Shown here piece after piece: positions 1-10,759 of a DNA stretch of 64,000 nt. Both the position numbers and the translations under genes were made by a program. The stretch covers positions 124,001-188,000 of the forward strand of contig JACRHL010000005.1 of the NCBI GenBank assembly GCA_016212085.1. The letters are read 5' to 3'. The stretch's first letter is position 1. Every line of letters starts with the position of its first letter. The notes under the pieces were generated by a model. That model was not told the origin of the DNA and searched no databases. It saw only the letters and a program-made list of their open reading frames with translations. The stretch comes from Nitrospirota bacterium (GTDB taxonomy: Bacteria; Nitrospirota; JACRHL01).

Positions 1-1
1 G

Positions 2-244
2 CGCTACTTCCGCGACGAGGTGGAGGAGCACATCGTCGACAAGAAGTGCCGCGCGCACTCCTGCGACGAGTTGATCGAGTACGTGGTGATGGAGGACAAG
101 TGCACCACCTGCGGCCTGTGCAAGCCGCCGTGCCCGACCGACGCGCTGCAATGGGAAAAGAAGCAGACCGCCTTCATCAACCACGAAACCTGCATCCGCT
201 GCAAGGCGTGCGTGATGGCCTGCCCGTTCATGGCGATCAAGTAG
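2..244 (+). CDS. nuoF: NADH-quinone oxidoreductase subunit F, C-terminal fragment with 2x[4Fe-4S] tail
   Basis: The gene enters from the left edge, so only the last 80 residues are visible, ending in TAG at 242-244. The fragment carries two ferredoxin-type motifs, CTTCGLCKPPCP and CIRCKACVMACP, after a segment resembling the NuoF C-terminus (YFRDEVEEHI). E. coli-type NuoF ends before such a tail. A C-terminal 2x[4Fe-4S] ferredoxin extension is known in HndC/clostridial and some deep-branching NuoF proteins. It probably belongs to the NADH-oxidising flavin subunit and sits 51 nt ahead of nuoG. A separate ferredoxin gene cannot be excluded, because the frame is open to the window edge. Confidence 0.75.
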   Translation, partial: RYFRDEVEEHIVDKKCRAHSCDELIEYVVMEDKCTTCGLCKPPCPTDALQWEKKQTAFINHETCIRCKACVMACPFMAIK

Positions 245-295
245 CCGGACACGGGTGGACGAAGGCAGCCGGAACGACTTAGCGAGAGGCGTTTG

Positions 296-2962
296 ATGAC
301 CACGGCGACGAAAGTGGGGACCATCACGGTCACCATCAACGGCGAGACCATCGGGGTGCCGAAGGGGACCCGCATCATCCAGGCGGCGCAGTTGCTCGGG
401 ATCGAGATCCCGACCTTCTGCTACCACCCGCGCATGCGGCCGCAGGCGGCGTGCCGCATCTGTACCGTGGAGGTGGTGAAGCCCATGAACAAGATGTTCA
501 TGGCCTGTGCCACCGAGATCATGGACGGCATGGAGGTGCTCACGGATTCGCCGCGCACCCTGGCGGACCGCCGCACCAACCTGGACCTGCTGCTCACCCA
601 GCACCCGCTGGACTGCCCCGTGTGCGACAAGGGCGGCGAGTGCAAGCTCCAGGACTACTCGGTCAAGTACGGCTCGTCGGAGAACCCGTTCGAGACCAAG
701 CGCAAGGACTACCCGGAGGACATCCGCTCCACGGTGCTGGATTTCAACAGCAACCGCTGCATCCTCTGCGGCGCCTGCATCCAGGTGTGCAGCGACATCC
801 AGCAGCTGAGCGCCATCGGCTTTTCCAAGCGCGGCTTCATCACCGTGGTGGGCGCCCCCATGGGCGAGCCGCTGGACTGCGAGTTCTGCGGCCAGTGCAT
901 GGACGTGTGCCCGGTGGGCGCCATCACCAGCCGCTTCTCCAAGTACAAGTTCCGCCCCTGGCAGGAGGAGAAGACCCAGACCACCTGCACCTACTGCGGC
1001 TGCGGCTGCCAGTACAACCTGCGCACCATGGACGGCGAGGTGTCGCGCGTCACCCCCATCGAGGGCGTGGGGCCGGGGCAGGGTTCCCTGTGCGTGCGCG
1101 GCCACTTCGGTTTCCACTTCATGGAGGACGCGCAGCGCCTCACCAAGCCGCTGGTGCGCCGCGGCGACAAGCTGGTGGAGGCCGGCTGGGACGAGGCCCT
1201 GGCCGAGGCCGCCAAGGGCCTGGCCGCCGCCAAGGCCGCCAAGGGCGGCGCGGGCATCGCCGGCATCGCCGGCGGGCGCCTGGCCAACGAGGACCTCTAT
1301 CTGTTCGGCCGCCTGATGCGCAACGCGCTGGAATCGCCCAATTTCGATTCCACCCTGCGTTACGGCTACATCAACGCCGCCACCATCATGCACAAGGCCC
1401 TGGGCGTGACCGGCATGATGAACAGCTTCGACGACCTGCGCCGCGCCGATGCCGTGCTGCTGGTGGGCTCCGACATCACCCAGGAGGCGCCCATCTGCGG
1501 CCTGGCGGTGAAGGATGGCATCACCAAGCGCAAGATGCCCGTGTTCACCGTCGACTCCATGAAGACCGAGATCATGAAGCTCGGCGCGGGGCGCTTGGTG
1601 ATCACGCCGGGCAGCGAGGTGGCGGCCATCAAGGGCCTGGTGAAGGCGGTGGTGGACGAGGGGCTGATCGACGCCGGCGTGGCCGCGAAGTACCCGGCCG
1701 CCGTGGCGGCCATCAAGAAGGAGATGGCCGGCACCTACAAGGAGATCGAAACCCCCACCGGCGCCACCAAGGCCGATCTCGTCGCCATGGCCCGGGCGTT
1801 CGCCAACGCGGACAAGGGCATCATCCTGGCCGGTCCGCGGGTGATGGGCGGCCTCAAGGGCGCCAGCGCCCTGGCCATGCTGATCGACCTGGCGTTCCTC
1901 ACCGGCAACCTGAAGCCCGGCGCGGGGGTGAACCCGCTCACCGGCGAGAACAACGAACTGGGCTTGGTGCTGGCCGGCGCCGCGCCGGAGCTGCTGCCCG
2001 GCGGCCTGCCCTGGTCCGACGGCGCCGCCCGCGCCCGCGTGGAGCAGGCCTGGAACTGCGCGCTGCCGGAGTTCCCCGGCAACTCCCTGACCGACCTCTT
2101 CGACGGCATGCGCGAGGGGCGCATCGGCGCCGCCTACATCGCCGGCACCGATCCGGTGCGCAGCCTGCCGGCGGAACTGAACGTCGCCGCCTCGCTGGAC
2201 GCCCTCGACTTCCTGGTGGTGCAGGACCTGTTCCTCACCGGGACCGCCCTGCGCGCCGACGTGGTGTTCCCGGCCCAATCCTATGCGGAGCGGGACGGCA
2301 CCTTCACCAACATGGAGGGCCGGGTGCAGCGCATCCGCCAGGCCATGAAGGCGCCGGGCAAGGCCCGTCCCGACTGGCAGATCTTCTCCGCCGTGGCGCG
2401 GGAGCTGGAGGTGCCCCTGGAGTATGCGGGGACCGACGAGATCCGCGCCGAGGCCGCCGGCCTGATCCCCCAGTTCGCCGCGCTGGACGTGACCAATGCC
2501 GGCCATGGCGTGGACGTGACGGCGGCGCTGGAGGCCTATCTGGCCGGCGCCTACCTGAAGACCATGGACGACCGCTACGACCTGCCGGCGGTGCTCAACA
2601 CCGCCTCGCCGCACGAGACGCGCCTGTACCTGGCGGACAGCCTGTTCCACTCCGGCCAGATGTCCACCCACAACTGGGGCCTGATGAAGATCGACCCGGC
2701 GGACGAGCTGGTGATGAACCCGCGCGAGGCCCGCAAGCTCCAGATCGCCGAGGGCGACAAGGTGCGGGTCACCAGCCTGCTGGGCAGCGCCGTGGTGCCG
2801 GTGAAGCTGAGCTCCCACGCCAATCCGGGCACGGTGCTGTTCCCCAAGCACTGCGCCCAGTCCCACGTGCGCGACTTGATGGGCGTGGTGGTGGGCAGCC
2901 GCGAGGAGGGCAGCGTGCCCCAGTTCCGCTTCGAGCGGGTCACCGTCGAGAAGGTTCACTGA
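296..2962 (+). CDS. nuoG: NADH-quinone oxidoreductase subunit G
   Basis: This is the large peripheral-arm Fe-S subunit of complex I (888 aa), carrying electrons from the NuoF flavin towards NuoI. In order: a [2Fe-2S] domain (C42, C53, C56, C71), the His-Cys3 cluster (H103, C107, C110, C116), two [4Fe-4S] motifs (C155-C165 and C195-C205), a further CTYCGCGC motif at about 231-238, then a molybdopterin-oxidoreductase fold and a C-terminal dinucleotide-binding-like domain. The ATG at 296 follows GAGAGGC at suitable spacing; a TTG directly before it is ignored. The Cys-rich motif at 231 resembles formate dehydrogenases, but position between nuoF and nuoH assigns it to complex I. Loss of a functional Mo cofactor is assumed from the family, not shown. 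Confidence 0.92.
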   Translation: MTTATKVGTITVTINGETIGVPKGTRIIQAAQLLGIEIPTFCYHPRMRPQAACRICTVEVVKPMNKMFMACATEIMDGMEVLTDSPRTLADRRTNLDLLLTQHPLDCPVCDKGGECKLQDYSVKYGSSENPFETKRKDYPEDIRSTVLDFNSNRCILCGACIQVCSDIQQLSAIGFSKRGFITVVGAPMGEPLDCEFCGQCMDVCPVGAITSRFSKYKFRPWQEEKTQTTCTYCGCGCQYNLRTMDGEVSRVTPIEGVGPGQGSLCVRGHFGFHFMEDAQRLTKPLVRRGDKLVEAGWDEALAEAAKGLAAAKAAKGGAGIAGIAGGRLANEDLYLFGRLMRNALESPNFDSTLRYGYINAATIMHKALGVTGMMNSFDDLRRADAVLLVGSDITQEAPICGLAVKDGITKRKMPVFTVDSMKTEIMKLGAGRLVITPGSEVAAIKGLVKAVVDEGLIDAGVAAKYPAAVAAIKKEMAGTYKEIETPTGATKADLVAMARAFANADKGIILAGPRVMGGLKGASALAMLIDLAFLTGNLKPGAGVNPLTGENNELGLVLAGAAPELLPGGLPWSDGAARARVEQAWNCALPEFPGNSLTDLFDGMREGRIGAAYIAGTDPVRSLPAELNVAASLDALDFLVVQDLFLTGTALRADVVFPAQSYAERDGTFTNMEGRVQRIRQAMKAPGKARPDWQIFSAVARELEVPLEYAGTDEIRAEAAGLIPQFAALDVTNAGHGVDVTAALEAYLAGAYLKTMDDRYDLPAVLNTASPHETRLYLADSLFHSGQMSTHNWGLMKIDPADELVMNPREARKLQIAEGDKVRVTSLLGSAVVPVKLSSHANPGTVLFPKHCAQSHVRDLMGVVVGSREEGSVPQFRFERVTVEKVH

Positions 2963-3008
2963 CGGGGCTTTGGCCGCCGTCAGGGATATTGCATAAGGAA
3001 GCGCTTCA

Positions 3009-4022
3009 ATGGAACTCGGAACAACGGTTCTGCTGGCGGTGATCCAGATCGCCGTGGTCATGGGCGTGGTGTTGCTGTCCGTCGCCTACATGACCTATGC
3101 GGAGCGTAAGGTGCTGTCGTTCATGCAGGACCGCCTGGGGCCGATGGAGGTGGGGCCGTGGGGCCTGCTGCAACCCATCGCCGACGGCCTCAAGCTGTTC
3201 ATGAAGGAGGACATCATCCCGTCCGGCGCCAACAAGATCATCTTCGCGGTGGCGCCCATCATCTGCCTGATTCCGGCGCTCATCGGCTTTGCCGTGGTGC
3301 CCTACAGCGAGGGCTTCTCGCTGCTGGGCGGCACCGGCGGCACGATCACCGACCTGAACGTGGGCCTGCTGTACATCTTCGCCTTCGCCTCCGTGGGCGC
3401 CTACGGCGTGATCCTGGGCGGCTGGGCGTCCAACAGCAAGTACGCCCTGCTGGGCGGCCTGCGTTCCGGCGCCCAGGTGATCTCCTACGAGCTTGTCATC
3501 GGCCTGTCCATCGTGGGCGTGCTGCTCCTGTCCGAGTCGCTCTCCCTGCGCGCCATCACCGAGCACCAGGACGGCGGCTTCTGGCACTGGAACCTGTGGG
3601 TGCAGCCGGTGGCCTTCGTCACCTACGTGATCGCCGCCGTCGCCGAGACCAACCGCCTGCCGTTCGACATGCCGGAGGCGGAGTCCGAGCTGGTGGCGGG
3701 TTTCTTCACCGAATACTCGGGCATGCGCTTCGCCTTCTTCTTCCTGGCCGAGTACGCCAACATGATCCTGGTGTCGTGCCTGGCGTCGGTGCTGTTTCTG
3801 GGTGGCTACGAGGCGCCGGCGGAGTTCCTCAACTTCGTGCCGGGCTTCGTGTGGCTGGCCCTCAAGACCTGGGCCCTGCTGTTCTTCTTCATCTGGATCC
3901 GCGGCACGTTCCCCCGGGTCCGCTTCGACCAGTTGATGAAGTTCGGCTGGAAGGTGCTGATTCCGGTGGCCCTGGTGAACATCCTGGTCACCGCCGTGGG
4001 CGTGTACATCGTCAACAACTGA
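3009..4022 (+). CDS. nuoH: NADH-quinone oxidoreductase subunit H
   Basis: Membrane subunit (337 aa) at the junction of the two arms of complex I, forming the quinone channel with NuoB/D. The family signature region AERKVLSFMQDRLGP lies near residues 29-43, and about eight hydrophobic segments follow. The charged loop ETNRLPFDMPEAESELVAG is present and matches the quinone-site loop of the family. An AGGAAG ribosome site precedes the ATG. It sits 46 nt after nuoG and 38 nt before nuoI, in one operon. Confidence 0.95.
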   Translation: MELGTTVLLAVIQIAVVMGVVLLSVAYMTYAERKVLSFMQDRLGPMEVGPWGLLQPIADGLKLFMKEDIIPSGANKIIFAVAPIICLIPALIGFAVVPYSEGFSLLGGTGGTITDLNVGLLYIFAFASVGAYGVILGGWASNSKYALLGGLRSGAQVISYELVIGLSIVGVLLLSESLSLRAITEHQDGGFWHWNLWVQPVAFVTYVIAAVAETNRLPFDMPEAESELVAGFFTEYSGMRFAFFFLAEYANMILVSCLASVLFLGGYEAPAEFLNFVPGFVWLALKTWALLFFFIWIRGTFPRVRFDQLMKFGWKVLIPVALVNILVTAVGVYIVNN

Positions 4023-4060
4023 CGGTCACCAGGCATAGAACTCAAACGGAAGACAACGCC

Positions 4061-4675
4061 ATGGGTTTGATACGAAGCATATTCATGACCGAGCTGCTGA
4101 TGGGCATGAAGCTCGTCTTCAAGCAGATGTTCAAGCCATACTGCACCCTGCAATACCCGCACGTGCGCCACGACATCCCCGACGGCTACCGCGGCCTGAT
4201 GTCGCTGCTGCGCTACGAGGACGGCAGCGAGCGCTGCGTGGGCTGCTCCCTGTGCGAGGCGGCCTGCCCGTCCAACTGTATCAAGGTGGTGTCGGACGAG
4301 GTGCCGGGCCAGCCGCTGGTGCGCTACGCCCGTGAGTATTACCTCGACATCACCCGCTGCGTGTTCTGCGGCTTCTGCACCGAGGCCTGCCCGGTGGACG
4401 CGCTGGCCATGACCAAGGTGTACGAGGCGTCCGTGTTCGACCGCCGCGACCTCATGTTCGACAAGCGCAAGCTGTACGAGCTGGGCGAGCAGCACCTGGC
4501 GGACGGCAAGGCCTACCTGATCGCCCACAACATGGACGACGGCACCCTGTTCCCCAAGGAGGGGCTGGGTGACAACCGCTACTCCTTCCCGCCGGTGGAC
4601 CTGGGCGAGGGGGAGCGGCCGGTCACCGTCGGCCTGACCCGCGAGGCCCTGGAGATGGAGCTTTCCAAACAATGA
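4061..4675 (+). CDS. nuoI: NADH-quinone oxidoreductase subunit I
   Basis: Ferredoxin-like subunit (204 aa) holding clusters N6a and N6b that pass electrons towards N2. Two canonical motifs are visible: C59-C62-C65-C69 and C100-C103-C106-C110, each followed by Pro. The N-terminus has the amphipathic membrane-contact helix typical of NuoI. The reading frame is open far upstream, but the ATG at 4061 gives the family N-terminus (MGLIRSIF...). The stop overlaps the nuoJ start (ATGATG), suggesting translational coupling. Confidence 0.94.
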   Translation: MGLIRSIFMTELLMGMKLVFKQMFKPYCTLQYPHVRHDIPDGYRGLMSLLRYEDGSERCVGCSLCEAACPSNCIKVVSDEVPGQPLVRYAREYYLDITRCVFCGFCTEACPVDALAMTKVYEASVFDRRDLMFDKRKLYELGEQHLADGKAYLIAHNMDDGTLFPKEGLGDNRYSFPPVDLGEGERPVTVGLTREALEMELSKQ

Positions 4676-5199
4676 TGCAGGCCATTTTCATCTACCTGGC
4701 CACCGTCTGCGTCGTCTGCGCGGTGCTGACGGTGTCGCTCCGGCAGCCGGTCTACAACGTGATGGCGCTGCTCACCATGTTCTTCCACGTGGCGGGCCTG
4801 TACGTCCTGCTCAACGCCGAGTTCCTGGCGGTGGTGCAGATCATCGTCTACGCCGGCGCCATCCTGGTGCTGTACCTGTTCGTGCTGATGCTGCTGAACC
4901 TGCGCTCCGAGTCGCGCCACCTGCACCGGCAGTGGCCGTTCGCGGTGCTCATCCTGGGCTCGGTGGCCGCCATGCTGGTGGGGGCCATGCAGGCGGGCGG
5001 CTTTGGCCTGCCCACCGGCGAGGCCCCTGCCCAGGTGATCCAGGCGGTGGGCAACACCGAGTCCATCGGCCTCACGCTCTACACCGACTATCTGCTGCCC
5101 TTCGAGCTGGCCTCGCTGGTGCTGCTGGTGGCCATGATCGGCGCCATCGTGCTGACCAAGAAGGAGCTGATTCAAGACCACGGGGAGGAGCAGTCGTGA
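4672..5199 (+). CDS. nuoJ: NADH-quinone oxidoreductase subunit J
   Basis: Five-span membrane subunit (175 aa) of complex I, next to NuoK and NuoA. The conserved third-helix region EFLAVVQIIVYAGAILVLYLF with its pi-bulge is visible at about residues 46-66. The start overlaps nuoI by 4 nt; a second in-frame ATG at 4675 is equally possible. The end overlaps nuoK by 4 nt. Confidence 0.94.
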   Translation: MMQAIFIYLATVCVVCAVLTVSLRQPVYNVMALLTMFFHVAGLYVLLNAEFLAVVQIIVYAGAILVLYLFVLMLLNLRSESRHLHRQWPFAVLILGSVAAMLVGAMQAGGFGLPTGEAPAQVIQAVGNTESIGLTLYTDYLLPFELASLVLLVAMIGAIVLTKKELIQDHGEEQS

Positions 5200-5498
5200 T
5201 CCCGCTTTCCAGCTATGTGATTCTCTCCGCGGTGATCTTCTTCATCGGGGTGATCGGGGTGGTGATTCGGCGCACCATCATCGTGGTGCTGCTGTCCATC
5301 GAGCTGATGCTGAACGCCGTCAACATCAATTTCGTGGCCTTCTCCCACTACCTGGAGTCGATCACGGGGCAGGTGTTCGTGTTCTTCACCCTCACCGTCG
5401 CGGCGGCCGAGGTGGCCGTGGGTCTGGCCCTGCTGATCGCCATCTACCGCAATCGCAAGACCGTCAACGTCGAGGAACTCGACGTCATGAAGTGGTAA
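5196..5498 (+). CDS. nuoK: NADH-quinone oxidoreductase subunit K
   Basis: Three-span subunit (100 aa, normal length) with the two conserved membrane glutamates of the proton path. One lies in LLSIELMLNAVNI, the other in the helix AAAEVAVGLALLIAI. It starts at GTG 5196, which overlaps the nuoJ stop (GTGA) and follows the strong GGGGAGGAG site at 5182-5190. That spacing decides the start. Confidence 0.95.
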   Translation: MIPLSSYVILSAVIFFIGVIGVVIRRTIIVVLLSIELMLNAVNINFVAFSHYLESITGQVFVFFTLTVAAAEVAVGLALLIAIYRNRKTVNVEELDVMKW

Positions 5499-5549
5499 GC
5501 GCGCCGCACCCCGGCGTTCGATCCCCGTTAAGGAGTCGCTAGCACCGTC

Positions 5550-7757
5550 ATGGTCACCTACGCACTGATCCCCCTGCTCCCCCTGGTGTCATTCATCGTG
5601 GTGGGGCTGTTCCAGAAGTGGTTCCGCAATCAGGCGCACCTGATCTGCGTGCCGATGGTGTTCCTGTCGTTCGCCCTGTCGCTCACCGCGCTGTTCGACG
5701 TGGCCCAGGGCAACACCGTCAACGTCGACTTCTTCGAGTGGATCCCGGTGGGCTCCTTCAACCCCACCTTCGGGGTGATGGTGGACCAGCTCACCGCCTC
5801 CATGCTGGTGCTGGTGACCCTGGTGTCGTCGCTGGTGCACCTGTACACCGTCGGCTACATGCACGGCGACAAGGGCTACGACCGGTTCTTCGCCTACATC
5901 TCCCTGTTCACCTTCTCCATGCTGGTGCTGGTGACCAGCAACAACTTCCTTCAGCTGTTCTTCGGGTGGGAGGCGGTGGGCCTCTGCTCCTACCTGCTGA
6001 TCGTCCACTGGTACGAGCGCAAGGCGAGCTGCAACGCCAGCCTCAAGGCTTTCATCCAGAACCGCGTGGGCGACTTCGGCTTCGCCATCGGCATCTTCCT
6101 GATCTGGGTCACCTTCGACAGCGTGGACTATCAGACCGTGTTCGCCGCCGTGCCCGAGCACCTGGACGAGAGCGTCTCGTTCCTGGGCTGGGAGGTGAAC
6201 GTGATGACCATGATCGCGCTGCTCCTGTTCGTGGGCGCGGTGGGCAAGAGCGCCCAGTTCCTGCTGCACTCCTGGCTGCCGGACGCCATGGAGGGCCCGA
6301 CCCCCATCTCGGCGCTGATCCACGCGGCCACCATGGTGACCGCGGGCATCTTCATGGTGTCGCGCTGCCACCCGATCTTCAACGCGTCGGAGGTGGCCAT
6401 GATGACCGTGGCCATCGTGGGCGGCTTCACCGCCCTGTTCGGCGCCACCATCGCCCTCACCCAGAACGACATCAAGAAGGTGGTGGCCTACTCCACCATG
6501 AGCCAGCTCGGCTACATGGTGATGGCCTGCGGCATCGGCGCCTATGCCGCCGGCATGTTCCACCTGCTCACCCACGGCGTGTTCAAGGCCCTGCTGTTCC
6601 TGGCGGCGGGTTCCGTCATCCATGCCCTGGCGGGCGAGCAGGACATCCGCAGGATGGGCCAGGCCAAGCGCCACATGCCCACCACCTACTGGACCATGCT
6701 GTGGGGCTCCCTGGCACTGGCGGGCATCTTCCCGTTCGCGGGCTTCTTCTCGAAGGACGAGATCCTGTGGCAGGCCTGGAACACCGGCATGATGGGCAAG
6801 GGGCTGTGGCTGGTCGGCATCATCGTCGCGTTCATGACCGCGTTCTACACCTTCCGCGTGTTCTTCCTGGTGTTCTACGGCGCCGACAACATGGACCATG
6901 AGGTGCGCCACCACGCCCACGAGTCGCCCAAGGTCATCACCATCCCGCTGGTGACGCTGGCCATCGGCTCGCTGCTGGTGGGGTGGCTGGGGCAGCCGTT
7001 CTGGGGCAAGAACCCGGTGCACGAGTACATGAGCCCGGTGTTCCAGTCCGCCGTGAGCGGCACCCCCGCCCTCCAGGCCCATGCCACGCCCCTGCCGGAC
7101 CTGGTGACGGCGGCGTTCGCCGACGACGACGGGCATGGCGCCCCGGCGGCCCCCGAGGCGGCCCTGGGTGCCGAGGCGGCTGTTACTCCCGATGCGGTCG
7201 CCACCCCTGAGGTGGCCATGAGTGCCGAGGCGGTTGTTACCCCCGGTGCGGTTGTTACCCCCGAGGCGGCCGTGAGTGCCGAGGCGGTTGTTACCCCCGA
7301 GGCGGCTGCTCACCCCGTTGCCGCGGCGGCCGCGCACGGCGAGGAGGCCGGCCACGGCGGCCACGACAAGGGCGCCGAGTTCGCGCTGATGGCGCTTTCG
7401 ATGCTGGTGGCCGTGTCGGGCATCTGGATGGCGCACCGCTGGTATGGCCGCCCCAGCCAGGCGCCGTCGCGCCTGGCCGCCGCCTACCAGACCCTGTACC
7501 AGGGCTCGCTCAACAAGTGGTACTGGGACGAGCTGTACGACGCCATCTTCACCCGCCCCACGCTGCGCCTGGCCAACCGCATGTGGCGCGTGGCGGACGA
7601 TATCATCATCGACAAGGTGCTGGTGGATGGCGTGGCCATCACCACCCGTATCACGGGCGAGATACTCAAGTTCTTCCAGACCGGCCGCGTGCAGCACTAC
7701 GCCATGGTCATGTCGCTGGGGATCTTCGTGATCGTCGGGGGCTTCTTCCTGTTCTAG
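5550..7757 (+). CDS. nuoL: NADH-quinone oxidoreductase subunit L with repetitive insert
   Basis: Proton-pumping antiporter-like subunit (735 aa; the family is usually about 610-660). The family core is intact, with GWEAVGLCSYLLI, the HSWLPDAMEGPTPISALIHAATMV helix and a lysine-bearing TM region. The excess length comes from an Ala/Pro/Thr/Glu-rich insert at about residues 515-605, just before the last membrane helices and the lateral-helix region. The insert is encoded by a 54-bp tandem repeat. The C-terminus ends in a hydrophobic anchor. RBS AAGGAG lies at 5530-5535. Confidence 0.93.
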   Translation: MVTYALIPLLPLVSFIVVGLFQKWFRNQAHLICVPMVFLSFALSLTALFDVAQGNTVNVDFFEWIPVGSFNPTFGVMVDQLTASMLVLVTLVSSLVHLYTVGYMHGDKGYDRFFAYISLFTFSMLVLVTSNNFLQLFFGWEAVGLCSYLLIVHWYERKASCNASLKAFIQNRVGDFGFAIGIFLIWVTFDSVDYQTVFAAVPEHLDESVSFLGWEVNVMTMIALLLFVGAVGKSAQFLLHSWLPDAMEGPTPISALIHAATMVTAGIFMVSRCHPIFNASEVAMMTVAIVGGFTALFGATIALTQNDIKKVVAYSTMSQLGYMVMACGIGAYAAGMFHLLTHGVFKALLFLAAGSVIHALAGEQDIRRMGQAKRHMPTTYWTMLWGSLALAGIFPFAGFFSKDEILWQAWNTGMMGKGLWLVGIIVAFMTAFYTFRVFFLVFYGADNMDHEVRHHAHESPKVITIPLVTLAIGSLLVGWLGQPFWGKNPVHEYMSPVFQSAVSGTPALQAHATPLPDLVTAAFADDDGHGAPAAPEAALGAEAAVTPDAVATPEVAMSAEAVVTPGAVVTPEAAVSAEAVVTPEAAAHPVAAAAAHGEEAGHGGHDKGAEFALMALSMLVAVSGIWMAHRWYGRPSQAPSRLAAAYQTLYQGSLNKWYWDELYDAIFTRPTLRLANRMWRVADDIIIDKVLVDGVAITTRITGEILKFFQTGRVQHYAMVMSLGIFVIVGGFFLF
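7168..7320 (+). repeat. 54-bp tandem repeat inside nuoL
   Basis: Units begin at 7168, 7222 and 7276, each opening with GTGCCGAGGCGG followed by (C/T)TGTTAC. The period is exactly 54 bp, i.e. 18 codons, so the frame is kept. It encodes imperfect repeats of an SAEAVVTPEA-type motif in an extramembrane loop. Unit number may vary between strains. Confidence 0.85.
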
Positions 7758-7814
7758 CGGGGGCCGCCGGACGCGCGCCTTGCAGGGTTTTACAAAGGGC
7801 AACGGACAAGCATC

Positions 7815-9302
<1,488 letters not shown>

Positions 9303-9311
9303 GAGACGACC

Positions 9312-10754
9312 ATGACCCCCACCATTCCCATGTCCAGTGTGGTTGCGCTCCTGCCCGAGATGATCGTGGCGGGATTCGCCTGTTTGGTCCTGATGTTCGA
9401 CCTGCTCCTGCCGCGCGACAAGAAGGACCCGCTCGCCTGGTTCTCGCTGGCCGGCGTGGCGCTGGCGGCCTTTGCCACCTGGCGCATCAAGTACGCGGAG
9501 ATTTCGGCCTTCGCCGACACCTTCGTGGTGGACCCGTATTCCAACTTCTTCAAGTTCATCTTCTACGTGATCGTGCTGCTGGTGATCCTGCTGTCGCGCG
9601 CGTACCTGAAGCAGGACCGCATCCACCTGGGCGAGTATTACCACTTCGTGCTGCTGGTGCTCACCGGCATGATGGTGATGGTGTCCGCCACCGACCTGAT
9701 CACCGTCTACATGGGTCTGGAGCTGGTTTCCGTCACCCTGTACATCATGGCCGCGCTCAAGCGCTACGAGAGCCGCTCCACCGAGGCGGGCCTCAAGTAC
9801 TTCATCCTCGGCTCGTTCTCGTCGGCGGTGCTGCTGTACGGCATGTCCATCGTCTACGGCGTGGCCGGCACCACCAACCTGCAGGGCATCGGCGCCTATC
9901 TGAACGGCGCCGGCCCCAACCCGGCGGCCACCGCCGGCCTGATCATGATGGTGGTGGGCCTGGCCTTCAAGGTGGCCGCCGCGCCGTTCCACATGTGGGC
10001 GCCGGACGTTTATGAGGGGTCGCCGACCCCGATCACCGCCTTCATGAGCGTGGGCCCCAAGGCGGCGGCCTTCGCCGTCACCCTGCGCGTGCTGATCGAG
10101 GCCTTTGGCGGCTTGAAGTCCGACTGGGAGGTCATCCTCACCGTGGTGGCGGTGCTCACCATGTTCGTGGGCGCGGTGATCGCCATGGTGCAGACCAGCC
10201 TCAAACGCATGCTGGCCTACTCCTCCATCGGCCACGCGGGCTATGCGTTGATCGGGGTTGTCGTGGGCGACGCCCTGGGCACCTTCTCGGTGATGTACTA
10301 CCTGGCCGTGTACGCGGTGATGAACCTGGGCGCCTTCGGCGTGATGATCATGCTGCGCAACGCCGGCCTGATGGGCGAGGAGATCGACGACCTGAAGGGC
10401 CTCTCCAAAAACCACCCGTGGGCGGCGCTGTTCATGCTCATATTCATGTTCTCCCTGGCGGGCATTCCGCCCACCGCCGGGTTCATCGCCAAGTTCTACA
10501 TCTTCATGTCCGCGGTCAACGCCGGTTACATCTGGCTGGCGGTGGTGGGCGCGCTGCTCGCCGCCGTGAGCGCCTTCTACTACATCCGCGTGATCGTGGT
10601 GATGTACTTCCAGGAACCGGACGGTGAGCACGTGCTCACCCTCAACGCCGGCATGAAGGCGGCCCTGGTGTTCTCGGTGCTGTTCGTGCTGCTGCTGGGC
10701 GTGTACCCGGAGCCGCTGGTGAACTACACCCAGAGCGCCATCCTGAACTTCTGA
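9312..10754 (+). CDS. nuoN: NADH-quinone oxidoreductase subunit N
   Basis: Third antiporter-like subunit (480 aa). Family motifs include YMGLELVSVTLYIMAAL, PFHMWAPDVYEGSPTPITAFM and QTSLKRMLAYSSIGHAGYALIG. GAGAGACG precedes the ATG. It is the last complex I gene, and the next gene follows after only 5 nt, so the operon continues into 10760. Confidence 0.95.
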   Translation: MTPTIPMSSVVALLPEMIVAGFACLVLMFDLLLPRDKKDPLAWFSLAGVALAAFATWRIKYAEISAFADTFVVDPYSNFFKFIFYVIVLLVILLSRAYLKQDRIHLGEYYHFVLLVLTGMMVMVSATDLITVYMGLELVSVTLYIMAALKRYESRSTEAGLKYFILGSFSSAVLLYGMSIVYGVAGTTNLQGIGAYLNGAGPNPAATAGLIMMVVGLAFKVAAAPFHMWAPDVYEGSPTPITAFMSVGPKAAAFAVTLRVLIEAFGGLKSDWEVILTVVAVLTMFVGAVIAMVQTSLKRMLAYSSIGHAGYALIGVVVGDALGTFSVMYYLAVYAVMNLGAFGVMIMLRNAGLMGEEIDDLKGLSKNHPWAALFMLIFMFSLAGIPPTAGFIAKFYIFMSAVNAGYIWLAVVGALLAAVSAFYYIRVIVVMYFQEPDGEHVLTLNAGMKAALVFSVLFVLLLGVYPEPLVNYTQSAILNF

Positions 10755-10759
10755 CCGCC

